From contig OX465600.1 in assembly GCA_950022295.1 (NCBI GenBank), forward strand, positions 186,001 through 250,000: DNA of 64,000 nt, read 5' to 3'. The stretch's first letter is position 1. Every line of letters begins with the position of its first letter. The DNA comes from Bromus sterilis (taxonomy: Eukaryota; Streptophyta; Magnoliopsida; Poales; Poaceae). Position numbers and translations under genes: made by a program. Under the pieces are notes generated by a model that saw nothing but the letters and a program-made list of their open reading frames with translations, had not been told where the DNA came from and did no database searches. Below are positions 1 to 13,600 of this stretch, in pieces.

Positions 1-654
1 GCCAGAATCGGCCAAAACTGCGACTGTATATGATCGGCGCGTAAATGCACCATCTGGTTCGCCAATGGTGGAAATCACTCCGAGGACCCAAAACGGTGAT
101 TAATAGCCCATGTAACTGTGATTAATAGCCCATGAAACAGGCCAAAATCGGCCAAAACAACGACTGTTGATGACCGACACGTAAATGCACCCTGGGGTTC
201 GTCTATGGTGGAATTCACTCCGCGGACCCAAAACGGTGATTAATAGCCCATGTAACTGTGATTAATAGCCCATGAAGCAGGCCAGAATCGGCAGAAAGTG
301 CGAGGGTTGATGACCGTCACGTAAATGCACCATGTGGTTCGTCAATGGTGGAAATCACTCTGGGGACCCAAAACGGTGATTAATAGCCCATGTAACTGTG
401 ATTAATAGCCCATGAAACAGACCAGAATCGGCCAAAACTGCTAGTGTTGATGACCGTCACGTAAATGCACCTAGGGTTCGTCAATGGTGGAAATCACTAT
501 GGGGACCCAAAACGGTGATTAATAGCCCATGTACCTATGATTAATAGCCCATGGAACAGGCCAGAATCGGCCAAAACAGCGACTGTTGATGACCGACACG
601 TAAATGCACCCTGGAGTTCGCCTATGGTGGAAATCACTCCGGGGACCCAAACGG

Positions 655-720
655 TGATTAATAGCCCATTTAACTGTGATTAATGGCCCATGTAACTGTG
701 ATTAATAGCCCATGAAACAT
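655..720 (-). repeat. Three-fold 22-bp subrepeat within a satellite unit
   Basis: Three consecutive copies of the TGATTAATAGCCCATNTAAC-type 22-mer replace the usual two, making a unit of about 162 bp. The same arrangement recurs in HOR copies 2 and 4. Confidence 0.85.
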
Positions 721-1560
721 GCCAAAATCGGCCAACACAGCGACTTTGATGACCGACACGTAAATGCACCCTGGGGTTTGTCAATGGTGGAAATCACTCC
801 AGGGACCCAAAACGGTTATTAATAGCCCATGTAACTGTGATTAATAGCCCATTAAACAGGCCAGAATCGGGCAAAAGTGCAAGGGTTGATGACCGACACG
901 TAAATGCACCCTGGGGTGCGTCAGTGGTGGAAATCACTCCGGGGAACCAAAACGGTGATTATAGCCCATATAACTGTTATTAATAACCCATGAAAATGGC
1001 AAGAATCGGCCAAAACTGCGAATGTATGTGATCGGCAAGTAAATGCACCATGTGGTTCGCTAATGGTGGAAATCACTCCGGGGACCCAAAACGGTGATTA
1101 ATAGCCCATATAACTGTGATTAATAGCCCATGAAACAGGCCAGAATCGGCAAAAACTGCGACTGTTGATGACCGGCACGTAAATGCACCCTGGGGTTCGT
1201 CAATGGTGGAAATCACTCCGGGGACCCAAAACGGTGATTAATAGCCCATGTAACTATGATTAATAGCCCATGGAAATGGCCAGAATCGGCCAAAACTGCG
1301 ACTGTATATGATCGGCACGTAAATGCACCATCTTGTTCGCCAATGGTGGAAATCACTCCGGGGACCCAAAACGGTGATTAATAGCCCATGTAACTGTGAT
1401 TAATAGCCCATGAAACAGGCCAAAATCGGCCAAAACAGCGACTGTTGATGACCGACACGTAAATGCACCCTGGGGTTCGTCAATGGTGGAAATCACTCCG
1501 AGGACCCAAAACGGTGATTAATAGCCCATGTAACTGTGATTAATAGCCCATGGAAATGGC

Positions 1561-2535
1561 CAGAATCGGCCAAAACTGCGACTATATGATCGGCACGTAA
1601 ATGCACCATCTGGTTCGCCAATGGTGGAAATCACTCCGGGGACCCAAAACGGTGATTAATAGCCCATGTAAATGTGATTAATAGCCCATGAAACAGGCCA
1701 AAATCGGCCAAAATAGCGACTGTTGATGACCGACACGTAAATGCACCCTGGGGTTCGTCAATGGTGGAAATCACTCCGGGGACCCAAAACGGTGATTAAT
1801 AGCCCATGTAACTGTGATTAATAGCCCATGAAACAGGCCAAAATCGGCCAAAACAGCGACTTTGATGACCGACACGTGAATGCACCCTGGGGTTCGTCAA
1901 TGGTGGAAATCACTCCGGGGACCCAAAACGGTGATTAATAGCCCATGTAACTGTGATTAATAGCCCATGTAACAGGCCAGACTCGGCCAAAACTGCGACT
2001 GTTGATGATCGACACGTAAATGCACCCTGGGGTTCGTCAATGGTGGAAATCACTCTAGGGACGGAAAACGGTTATTAATAGCCCATGTAACTGTGATTAA
2101 TAGCCCATGAAACAGGCCTGAATCGGCCAAAAGTGCAAGGGTTGATGACCGACACGTAAATGCACCCTGGGGTTCGTTAGTGGTGGAAATCACTCCGGGG
2201 ACCCAAAACGGTGATTATAGCCCATATAACTGTTATTAATAGCCCATGAAAATGCACAGATTCGGCCAAAACTGCGACTGTATATGATCGGCACGTAAAT
2301 GCACCATGTGGTTCGCCGATGGTGGAAATCACTCCGGGGACCCAAAACGGTGATTAATAGCCCATATAACTGTGATAAATAGCCCATGAAACAGGCCAGA
2401 ATCGGCAAAAACTGCGACTGTTGATGACCGGCACGTAAATGCACCCTGGGTTCGTCAATGGTGGAAATCACTCCGAGGACCCAAAACGGTGATTAATAGT
2501 CCATGTAATTGTGATTAATAGCCCATGGAAATGAC
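1561..2535 (-). repeat. Extra 975-bp, seven-unit block inside HOR copy 1
   Basis: This block is absent from HOR copy 2: 3230 minus 975 equals exactly the 2255 bp of copy 2. Its first units repeat at 2536, so it is best read as an internal amplification by unequal exchange, or a matching deletion in copy 2. Confidence 0.75.
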
Positions 2536-3230
2536 CAGAATCGGCCAAAACTGCGACTATATGATCGGCACGTAAATGCACCATCTGGTTCGCCAATGGT
2601 GGAAATCACTCCGGGGACCCAAAACGGTGATTAATAGCCCATGTAACTGTGATTAAAAGCCCATGAAACAGGCCAAAATCGGCCAAAATAGCGACTGTTG
2701 ATGACCGACACGTAAATGCACCCTGGGGTTCGTCAATGGTGGAAATCACTCCGGGGATCCAAAACGGTGATTAATAGCCCATGTAACTGCGAATAATAGC
2801 CCATGAAACAGGCCAGAATCGGCCAAAACTGCGACTGTTGATGACCGACACGTAAATGCACCCTGGGGTTCTTCAATGGTGGAAATCATTCCAGGGACCC
2901 AAAACGGTTATTAATAGCCCATGTAACTGTGATTAATAGCCCATGAAACAGGCCAGAATCGGCCAAAAGTGCAAGGGTTGATGACCGACACGTAAATGCA
3001 CCCTGGGGTTCGTCAGTGGTGGAAATCACTCCGGGTACCCAAAACGGTGATTATAGGCCATATAACTGTTATTAATAGCCCATGAAAATAGCCAGAATCG
3101 GCCAAAACTGCGACTATATATGATCGGCAGGTAAATGCACCATGTGGTTCGCCAATGGTGGAAATCACTCCAGGGACCCAAAACGGTGATTAATAGCCCA
3201 TATAACTGGTATTAATAGTCCATGGAAATG

Positions 3231-5485
3231 GCCAGAATCGGCCAAAACTGCGACTGTATATGATCGGCGCGTAAATGCACCATCTGGTTCGCCAATGGTG
3301 GAAATCACTCCGAGGACCCAAAACGGTGATTAATAGCCCATGTAACTGTGATTAATAGCCCATGAAACAGGCCAAAATCGGCCAAAACAACGACTGTTGA
3401 TGACCGACACGTAAATGCACCCTGGGGTTCGTCTATGGTGGAATTCACTCCGCGGACCCAAAACGGTGATTAATAGCCCATGTAACTGTGATTAATAGCC
3501 CATGAAGCAGGCCAGAATCGGCAGAAAGTGCGAGGGTTGATGACCGTCACGTAAATGCACCATGTGGTTCGTCAATGGTGGAAATCACTCTGGGGACCCA
3601 AAACGGTGATTAATAGCCCATGTAACTGTGATTAATAGCCCATGAAACAGACCAGAATCGGCCAAAACTGCTAGTGTTGATGACCGTCACGTAAATGCAC
3701 CTAGGGTTCGTCAATGGTGGAAATCACTATGGGGACCCAAAACGGTGATTAATAGCCCATGTACCTATGATTAATAGCCCATGGAACAGGCCAGAATCGG
3801 CCAAAACAGCGACTGTTGATGACCGACACGTAAATGCACCCTGGAGTTCGCCTATGGTGGAAATCACTCCGGGGACCCAAACGGTGATTAATAGCCCATT
3901 TAACTGTGATTAATAGCCCATGTAACTGTGATTAATAGCCCATGAAACATGCCAAAATCGGCCAACACAGCGACTTTGATGACCGACACGTAAATGCACC
4001 CTGGGGTTTGTCAATGGTGGAAATCACTCCAGGGACCCAAAACGGTTATTAATAGCCCATGTAACTGTGATTAATAGCCCATTAAACAGGCCAGAATCGG
4101 CCAAAAGTGCAAGGGTTGATGACCGACACGTAAATGCACCCTGGGGTGCGTCAGTGGTGGAAATCACTCCGGGGACCCAAAACGGTGATTATAGCCCATA
4201 TAACTGTTATTAATAACCCATGAAAATGGCAAGAATCGGCAAAAACTGCGAATGTATGTGATCGGCAAGTAAATGCACCATGTGGTTCGCTAATGGTGGA
4301 AATCACTCCGGGGACCCAAAACGGTGATTAATAGCCCATATAACTGTGATTAATAGCCCATGAAACAGGCCAGAATCGGCAAAAACTGCGACTGTTGATG
4401 ACCGGCACGTAAATGCACCCTGGGGTTCGTCAATGGTGGAAATCACTCCGGGGACCCAAAACGGTGATTAATAGCCCATGTAACTATGATTAATAGCCCA
4501 TGGAAATGGCCAGAATCGGCCAAAACTGCGACTGTATATGATCGGCACGTAAATGCACCATCTTGTTCGCCAATGGTGGAAATCACTCCGGGGACCCAAA
4601 ACGGTGATTAATAGCCCATGTAACTATGATTAATAGCCCATGAAACAGGCCAAAATCGGCCAAAACAGCGACTGTTGATGACCGACACGTAAATGCACCC
4701 TGGGGTTCGTCAATGGTGGAAATCACTCCGAGGACCCAAAACGGTGATTAATAGCCCATGTAACTGTGATTAATAGCCAATGGAAATGGCCAGAAGCGGC
4801 CAAAACTGCGACTATATGATCGGCACGTAAATGCACCATCTGGTTCGCCAATGGTGGAAATCACTCCGGGGACCCAAATCGGTGATTAATAGCCCATGTA
4901 ACTGTGATTAATAGCCCATGAAACAGGCCAAAATCGGCCAAAATAGCAACTGTTGATGACCGACACGTAAATGCACCCTGGGGTTCGTCAATGGTGGAAA
5001 TCACTCCGGGGATCAAAAACGGTGATTAATAGCCCATGTAACTGCGAATAATAGCCCATGAAACAGGCCAGAATCGGCCAAAACTGCGACTGTTGATGAC
5101 CGACACGTAAATGCACCCTGGGGTTCTTCAATGGTGGAAATCATTCCAGGGACCCAAAACGGTTATTAATAGCCCATGTAATTGTGATTAATAGCCCATG
5201 AAACAGGCCAGAATCGGCCAAAAGTGCAAGGGTTGATGACCGACACGTAAATGCACCCTGGGGTTCGTCAGTGGTGGAAATCACTCCGGGGACCCAAAAC
5301 GGTGATTATAGGCCATATAACTGTTATTAATAGCCCATGAAAATGGCCAGAATCGGCCAAAACTGCGACTATATATGATCGGCACGTAAATGCACCATGT
5401 GGTTCGCCAATGGTGGAAATCACTCCAGGGACCCAAAACGGTGATTAATAGCCCATATAACTGTTATTAATAGTCCATGGAAATG
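3231..5485 (-). repeat. Satellite higher-order repeat copy 2 (2255 bp)
   Basis: Second copy of the HOR. It opens with the same unit as position 1 (TGTATATGATCGGCGCG) and keeps the same order of variant units, including the three-fold 22-bp unit near 3885. It lacks the seven-unit expansion of copy 1. Confidence 0.85.
3885..3950 (-). repeat. Three-fold 22-bp subrepeat (HOR copy 2)
   Basis: HOR-equivalent of the triple at 655-720, with one base different (AATAGCCC instead of AATGGCCC). Confidence 0.85.
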
Positions 5486-7837
5486 GCCAGAATCGGCCAA
5501 AACTGCGACTGTATATGATCGGCACGTAAATGCACCATCTGGTTCGCCAATGGTGGAAATCACTCCGAGGACCCAAAACGGTGATTAATAGCCCATGTAA
5601 CTGTGATTAATAGCCCATGAAACAGGCGAAAATCGGCCAAAACAACAATTGTTGATGACCGACACGTAAATGCACCCTGGGGTTCGTCTATGGTGGAATT
5701 CACTCCGCGGACCCAAAACGGTGATTAATAGCCCATGTAACTGTGATTAATAGCCCATCTAACAGGCCAGAATCGGCAGAAAGTGCGAGGGTTGATGACC
5801 GTCACGTAAATGCACCATGTGGTTCGTCAATGGTGGAAATCACTCTGGGGACCCAAAACGGTGATTAATAGCCCATGTAACTGTGATTAATAGCCCATGA
5901 AACAGGCCAAAATCGGCCAAAACAGCGACTGTTGATGACCGACACGTAAATGCACCCTGGGGTTCGTCAATGGTGGAAATCACTCCGAGGACCCAAAACG
6001 GTGATTAATAGCCCATGTAACTGTGATTAATAGCCCATGGAAATGGCCAGAATCGGCCAAAACTGCGACTATATGATCGGCACGTAAATGCACCATCTGG
6101 TTCGCCAATGGTGGAAATCACTCCGGGGACCCAAATCGGTGATTAATAGCCCATGTAACTGTGATTAATAGTCCATGAAACAGGCCAAAATCGGCCAAAA
6201 TAGCAACTGTTGATGATCGACACGTAAATGCACCCTGGGGTTCGTCTATGGTGGAATTCACTCCGCGGACCCAAAACGGTGATTAATAGCCCATGTAACT
6301 GTGATTAATAGCCCATCTAACAGGCCAGAATCGGCAGAAAGTGCGAGGGTTGATGACCGTCACGTAAATGCACCATGTGGTTCGTCAATGGTGGAAATCA
6401 CTCTGGGGACCCAAAACGGTGATTAATAGCCCATGTAACTATGATTAATAACCCATGAAACAGACCAGAATCGGCCAAAACTGCTAGTGTTGATGACCGA
6501 CACGTAAATGCACCCTGGGGTGCGTCAGTGGTGGAAATCACTCCGGGGACCCAAAACGGTGATTATAGCCCATATAACTGTTATTAATAACCCATGAAAA
6601 TGGCAAGAATCGGCCAAAACTGCGAATGTATGTGATCGGCAAGTAAATGCACCATGTGGTTCGCTAATGGTGGAAATCACTCCGGGGACCCAAAACGGTG
6701 ATTAATAGCCCATATAACTGTGATTAATAGCCCATGAAACAGGCCAGAATCGGCAAAAACTGCGACTGTTGATGACCGGCACGTAAATGCACCCTGGGGT
6801 TCGTCAATGGTGGAAATCACTCCGGGGACCCAAAACGGTGATTAATAGCCCATGTAACTATGATTAATAGCCCATGGAAATGGCCAGAATCGGCCAAAAC
6901 TGCGACTGTATATGATCGGCACGTAAATGCACCATCTTGTTCGCCAATGGTGGAAATCACTCCGGGGACCCAAAACGGTGATTAATAGCCCATGTAACTG
7001 TGATTAATAGCCCATGAAACAGGCCAAAATCGGCCAAAACAGCGACTGTTGATGACCGACACGTAAATGCACCCTGGGGTTCGTCAATGGTGGAAATCAC
7101 TCCGAGGACCCAAAACGGTGATTAATAGCCCATGGAAATGGCCAGAATCGGCCAAAACTGCGACTATATGATCGGCACGTAAATGCACCATCTGGTTCGC
7201 CAATGGTGGAAATCACTCCGGGGACCCAAATCGGTGATTAATAGCCCATGTAACTGTGATTAATAGTCCATGAAACAGGCCAAAATCGGCCAAAATAGCA
7301 ACTGTTGATGACCGACACGTAAATGCACCCTGGGGTTCGTCAATGGTGGAAATCACTCCGGGGATCAAAAACGGTGATTAATAGCCCATGTAACTGCGAA
7401 TAATAGCCCATGAAACAGGCCAGAATCGGCCAAAACTGCGACTGTTGATGACCGACACGTAAATGCACCCTGGGGATCTTCAATGGTGGAAATCATTCCA
7501 GGGACCCAAAACGGTTATTAATAGCCCATGTAATTGTGATAAATAGCCCATGAAACAGGCCAGAATCGGCCAAAAGTGCAAGGGTTGATGACCGACACGT
7601 AAATGCACCCTGGGGTTCGTCAGTGGTGGAAATCACTCCGGGGACCCAAAACGGTGATTATAGGCCATATAACTGTTATTAATAGCCCATGAAACAGGCC
7701 AGAATCGGCCAGAACTGCGATTGTTGATGACCGGCACGTAAATGCACCATGTGGTTCGCCAATGGTGGAAATCACTCCAGGGACCCAAAACGGTGATTAA
7801 TAGCCCATATAACTGTTATTAATAGTCCATGGAAATG
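5486..7837 (-). repeat. Satellite higher-order repeat copy 3 (2352 bp, rearranged)
   Basis: Third copy, bounded by the same marker (TAGTCCATGGAAATG just before the first unit). The unit order is shuffled between about 5880 and 6480, where units seen elsewhere in the HOR reappear out of order, so its length differs from copy 2. Confidence 0.75.
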
Positions 7838-9815
7838 GCCAGAATCGGCCAAAACTGCGACTGTATATGATCGGCACGTAAATGCACCATCTGGTTCGCC
7901 AATGGTGGAAATCACTCCGAGGACCCAAAACGGTGATTAATAGCCCATGTAACTGTGATTAATAGCCCATGAAACAGGCGAAAATCGGCCAAAACAACGA
8001 CTGTTGATGACCGACACGTAAATGCACCCTGGGGTTCGTCTATGGTGGAATTCACTCCGCGGACCCAAAACGGTGATTAATAGCCCATGTAACTGTGATT
8101 AATAGCCCATCTAACAGGCCAGAATCGGCAGAAAGTGCGAGGGTTGATGACCGTCACGTAAATGCACCATGTGGTTCGTCAATGGTGGAAATCACTCTGG
8201 GGACCCAAAACGGTGATTAATAGCCCATGTAACTGTGATTAATAGCCCATGAAACAGACCAGAATCGGCCAAAACTGCTAGTGTTGATGACCGTCACGTA
8301 AATGCACCCTAGGGTTCGTCAATGGTGGAAATCACTATGGGGACCCAAAACGGTGATTAATAGCCCATGTAACTATGATTAATAGCCCATGGAACAGGCC
8401 AGAATCGGCCAAAACAGCGACTGTTGATGACCGACACGTAAATGCACCCTGGAGTTCGCCTATGGTGGAAATCACTCCGGGGACCCAAACGGTGATTAAT
8501 AGCCCATTTAACTGTGATTAATAGCCCATGTAACTGTGATTAATAGCCCATGAAACATGCCAAAATCGGCCAAAACAGCGAATTTGATGACCGACACGTA
8601 AATGCACCCTGGGGTTCGTCAATGGTGGAAATCACTCCAGGGACCCAAAACGGTTATTAATAGCCCATGTAACTGTGATTAATAGCCCATTAAACAGGCC
8701 AGAATCGGCCAAAAGTGCAAGGGTTGATGACCGACACGTAAATGCACCCTGGGGTGCGTCAGTGGTGGAAATCACTCCGGGGACCCAAAACGGTGATTAT
8801 AGCCCATATAACTGTTATTAATAACCCATGAAAATGGCCAGAATCGGCCAAAACTGCGACTGTATGTGATCGGCAAGTAAATGCACCATGTGGTTCGCTA
8901 ATGGTGGAAATCACTCCGGGGACCCAAAACGGTGATTAATAGCCCATATAACTGTGATTAATAGCCCATGAAACAGGCCAGAATCGGCAAAAACTGCGAC
9001 TGTTGATGACCGGCACGTAAATGCACCCTGGGGTTCGTCAATGGTGGAAATCACTCTGGGGACCCAAAACGGTGATTAATAGCCCATGTAACTATGATTA
9101 ATAGCCCATGGAAATGGCCAGAATCGGCCAAAACTGCGACTGTATATGATCGGCACGTAAATGCACCATCTTGTTCGCCAATGGTGGAAATCACTCCGGG
9201 GACCCAAAACGGTGATTAATAGCCCATGTAACTGTGATTAATAGCCCATGAAACAGGCCAAAATCGGCCAAAACAGCGACTGTTGATGACCGACACGTAA
9301 ATGCACCCTGGGGTTCGTCAATGGTGGAAATCACTCCAGGGATCCAAAACGGTGATCAATAGCCCATGTAACTGTGATTAATAGCCCATGAAACAGGCCA
9401 GAATCGGCCAAAACTGCGACTGTTGATGACCGACATGTAAATGCACCCTAGGGTTCGTCAATGGTGGAAATCATTCCAGGGACCCAAAACGGTTATTAAT
9501 AGCCCATGTAACTGTGATTAATAGCCCATGAAACAGGCCAGAATCGGCCAAAAGTGCAAGGGTTGATGACCGACACGTAAATGCACCCTGGGGTTCGTCA
9601 GTGGTGGAAATCACTCCGGGGACCCAAAACGGTGATTATAGCCCATATAACTGTTATTAATAGCCCATGAAAATAGCCAGAATCGGCCAAAACTGCGACT
9701 ATATATGATCGGCACGTAAATGCACCATGTGGTTCGCCAATGGTGGAAATCACTCCGGGGACACAAAACGGTGATTAATAGCACATATAACTGTTATTAA
9801 TAGTCCATGGAAATG
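7838..9815 (-). repeat. Satellite higher-order repeat copy 4 (1978 bp)
   Basis: Fourth copy, starting and ending at the TAGTCCATGGAAATG marker. It again contains the three-fold 22-bp unit (8493-8558) and the GGAGTTCGCC variant. It is shorter than copies 1-3 through loss of units near its end. Confidence 0.75.
8493..8558 (-). repeat. Three-fold 22-bp subrepeat (HOR copy 4)
   Basis: HOR-equivalent of the triple at 655-720. Its presence here supports common descent of HOR copies 1, 2 and 4. Confidence 0.8.
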
Positions 9816-10025
9816 GCCAGAATCGGCCAAAACTGCGACTGTATATGATCGGCACGCAAATGCACCATCTGGTTCGCCAATGGTGGAAATCACTCCGGGG
9901 ACCCAAAACGGTGATTAATAGCCCATGTAACTGTGATTAATAGCCCATGAAACAGGCCAAAATCGGCCAAAACAATGACTGTTGATGACCGACACGTAAA
10001 TGCACCCTGGGGTTCGTCTTTGGTG

Positions 10026-10675
10026 GAAATCACTACGGGGACCCAAACGGTGATTAATAGCCCATTTTACTATGATTAATAGCCCATGAAACCGGCCAGA
10101 ATCGGCCGAAAGTGCGAGGGTTGATGACCGTCACGTAAATGCACCATGTGGTTCGTTAATGGTGGAAATCACTCCGGGGACCCAAAACGGTGATTAATAG
10201 CCAATGTAACTGTGATTAATAGCCCATGAAACAGACAATTATCGGCCAAATCTGCTAGTCTTGATGACCGTCACGTAAATGCACCCTAGTGTTCGTCAAT
10301 GGTGGAAATCACTCCGGGGACCCAAAACGGTGATTAATAGCCCATGTAACTTTGATTAATAGCCCATGGAACAGGCCAGAATCGGCCAAAACAGCAACTG
10401 TTGATGACCGACACGTAAATGCACCCTAGGGTTCGTCAATGGTGGAAATCACTCCGGGGACCCAAACGGTGATTAATAGCCCATTTAACTATGATTAATA
10501 GCCCATGAAACCGGCCAGAATCGGCCGAAAGTGCGAGGGTTGATGACCGACACGTAAATGCACCCTGGGGTTCATCAATGGTGGAAATCACTCTGGGGAC
10601 CCAAAACGGTGATTAATAGCCCATATAACTGTGATTAATAGCCCACGAAATAGGTCAGAATCGGCCAAAACTGCG
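10026..10675 (-). repeat. 650-bp satellite module, first copy
   Basis: A run of five or so distinctive units (GAAACCGGCCAGAATCGGCCG, shortened CCCAAACGG, GCTAGTCTTGATG) sits between the 2-3-kb HOR domain on its left and the 118/140-bp mixed domain on its right. A collinear copy lies at 29341-29990 with a constant offset of 19315 bp and no net indel. Confidence 0.8.
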
Positions 10676-13600
10676 ACTGTTGATGACCGACACGTAAATG
10701 CACCCTGGGGTTCGTCAATGGTGGAAATCACTCCAGGGACCCAAAACGGTTATTAATAGCCCATGTAACTGTGATTAATAGCCCATGAAACAGGCCAGAA
10801 TCGGCCAAAAGTGCGAGGGTTGATGACCGTCATGTAAATGCACCCTAGGGTTCGTCAATGGTGGAAATCACACCGGGGACCCAAAACGGCGATTAATAGC
10901 CCATGTAACTGTGATTAATAGCCCATGAAACATGCCAGAATCGGCAAAAACTACGACTGTTGATGACCGACACTTAAATGCACCCTGGGGTTCGTCAGTG
11001 GTGGAAATCACTCCGGGGACCCAAAACGGTGATTAATAGACCATGTAACTGTGACGAATAGCCCATGAAACATGTCAGAATCGGCCAAAACTGCGACTGT
11101 TGATGACCGACACGTAAATGCACCCTGGGGTTTGTCAATGGTGGAAATCACTCCGGGGACCCAAAACGGTGATTAATAGCCCATGAAACAGGCCAGAATC
11201 GGCCAAAACTGCGACTGTTGATGACCGTCACGTAAATGCGCCCTGTGGTTCGTCAATGGTAGAAATCACTCCAGGGACCCAAAACGGTGATTAATAGCCC
11301 ATGTAACTGTGATTAATAGCCATGAAACATGCCAGAATCGACAAAAACTGCGACTGTTGATGACCGACACGTAAATGCACCCTGGGGTTCGTCAGTGGTG
11401 GAAACCACCCCGGGGACCCAAAACGGTGATTAATAGCCCATGTATCTGTGATTAATAGCCCATGAACTAGGCCAGAATCGGCCAAAAGTGCGAGGGTTGA
11501 TGACCGTCACGTAAATGCACATTAGGGTTCGTCACTGGTGGAAATCACTCCGGGGACCCAAAACGGTGATTAATAGCCCATGTAACTGTGATTAATAGCC
11601 CATGAAACATGCCAGAATCGGAAAAAACTGCGACTGTTGATGACCACATGTAGATGCACCCTGGGGTTCGTCAGTGGTGGAAATCACTCCGGGGACCCAA
11701 AACGGTGATTAATAGCCCATGTAACTGTGATTAATAGCCCATGAAACTGGCCAGAATCGGCCAAAAGTGCGAGGGTTGATGACCGTCACGTAAATGCACC
11801 CTGGGGTTCGTCAATGGTGGAAATCACTCCAGGGACCCAAAACGGTTATTAATAGCCCATGTAACTGTGATTAATAGCCCATGAAACAGGCCAGAATCGG
11901 CCAAAACTACGACTGTTGATGACCGGCACGTAAATGCACCCAAGGGTTCGTCAATGGTGGAAATCACTCCGGGGACCCAAAACGGTGATTAATAGCCCAT
12001 ATAATTGTGTATAATAGCCCATGAAACAGGCCAGAATCGGCCAGAACTGCGATTGTTGATGACCGGCACGTAAATGCACCCTGGGGTTCGTCAATGGTGG
12101 AAATCACTCCGGGGACCCAAATCGGTGATTAATAGCCCATATAACTGTGATTAATAGCCCATGAAACAGGCCTGAATCGGCAAAAACTGCGACTATTGAT
12201 GACCGGCACGTAAATGCGCCCTGGGGTTCGTCAATGGTGGAAATCACTTCGGGGACCCAAAACTGTGATTAATAGCCCATATAACTGTGATTAATAGCCC
12301 ATGAAACAGGCCAGAATCGGCCAAAACTACGAGTGTTGATGACCGGCACGTAAATGCACCCTAGGGTTCGTCAATGGTGGAAATCACTCCGGGGACCCAA
12401 AACGGTGATTAATAGCCCATGTAACTGTGATTAATAGCCCATGAAACAGGTCAGAATCGGCCAAAACTGCGACTGTTGATGACCGACATGTAAATGCACC
12501 CTGGGGTTCGTCAATGGTAGAAATCACTCCAGGGACCCAAAACGGTTATTAATAGCCCATGTAACTGTGATTAATAGCCCATGAAACAGGCCAGAATCAG
12601 CCAAAAGTGCGAGGGTTGATGACCGTCACATAAATGCACCCTAGGGTTCCTCAATAGTGGAAATCACTCCAGGGACCCAAAACGGTGATTAATAGCCCAT
12701 ATAACAGTGATTAATAGCCCATGAAACATGCCAGAATCGGCAAAAATTGCGACTGTTGATGACCCACACGTAAATGCACCCAGGGGTTCGTAAGTGGTGG
12801 AAATCACTCCGGGGACGCAAAACGGTGATTAATAGCCCATGTAACTGTGATTAATAGCCCATGAAACAGGCCAGAATCGTCCAAAACTGCTAGTGTTGAT
12901 GACCGACACGTAAATGCACCCTAGGGTTCGTCAATGGTGGAAATCACTCCGGGGACCCAAAACGGTGATTATTAGCCAATATAACTGTGATTAATAGCTC
13001 ATCAAACAGGCCAGAATCGGCCAAAACTGCGACTGTTGATGAGGGGCACGTAAATGCACCCTAGGGTGCGTCAATGGTGGAAATCGCTCCGGGGACCCAA
13101 AACGGTGATTAATAGCCCATATAACTGTGTTAATAGCCCATGAAACAGGCCAGAATCGGCCAAAACTGCGACTGTTGATGACCGGCACGTAAATGCACCC
13201 TAGGGTTCGTCAATGGTGGAAATCACTCCGGGGACCCAAAACGGTGATTAATAGCCCATGTAACTGTGATTAATAGCCCATCAAACATGCCAGAATCGGC
13301 CAAAACTGCGACTGTTGATGACCGACACGTAAATGCACCCTAGGGTTCGTCAATGGTGGAAATCACTCCGGGGACCCAAAACGGTGATTAATAGCCCATG
13401 TAACTGTGATTAATAGCCCATCAAACATGCCAGAATCGGCCAAAACTGCGACTGTTGATGACCGACACGTAAACGCACCCTAGGGTTCGTCAATGGTGGA
13501 AATCACTCCGGGGACCCAAAACGGTGATTAATTGCCCATGTAACTGTGATTAATAGCCCATGAAACAGGCCAGAATCGGCCAAAACTGCGAGTGTTGTTG

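Larger units (their letters stand above)
1..3230 (-). repeat. Satellite higher-order repeat copy 1 (3230 bp)
   Basis: Position 1 realigns with position 3231, and the first ~1560 bp of the two copies differ by only a handful of bases, whereas neighbouring units within a copy differ much more. This copy is 975 bp longer than the next one. The extra material is about seven units (1561-2535), beginning with the same unit type (TATATGATCGG with CATCTGGTTCG) that begins again at 2536. Confidence 0.85.
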
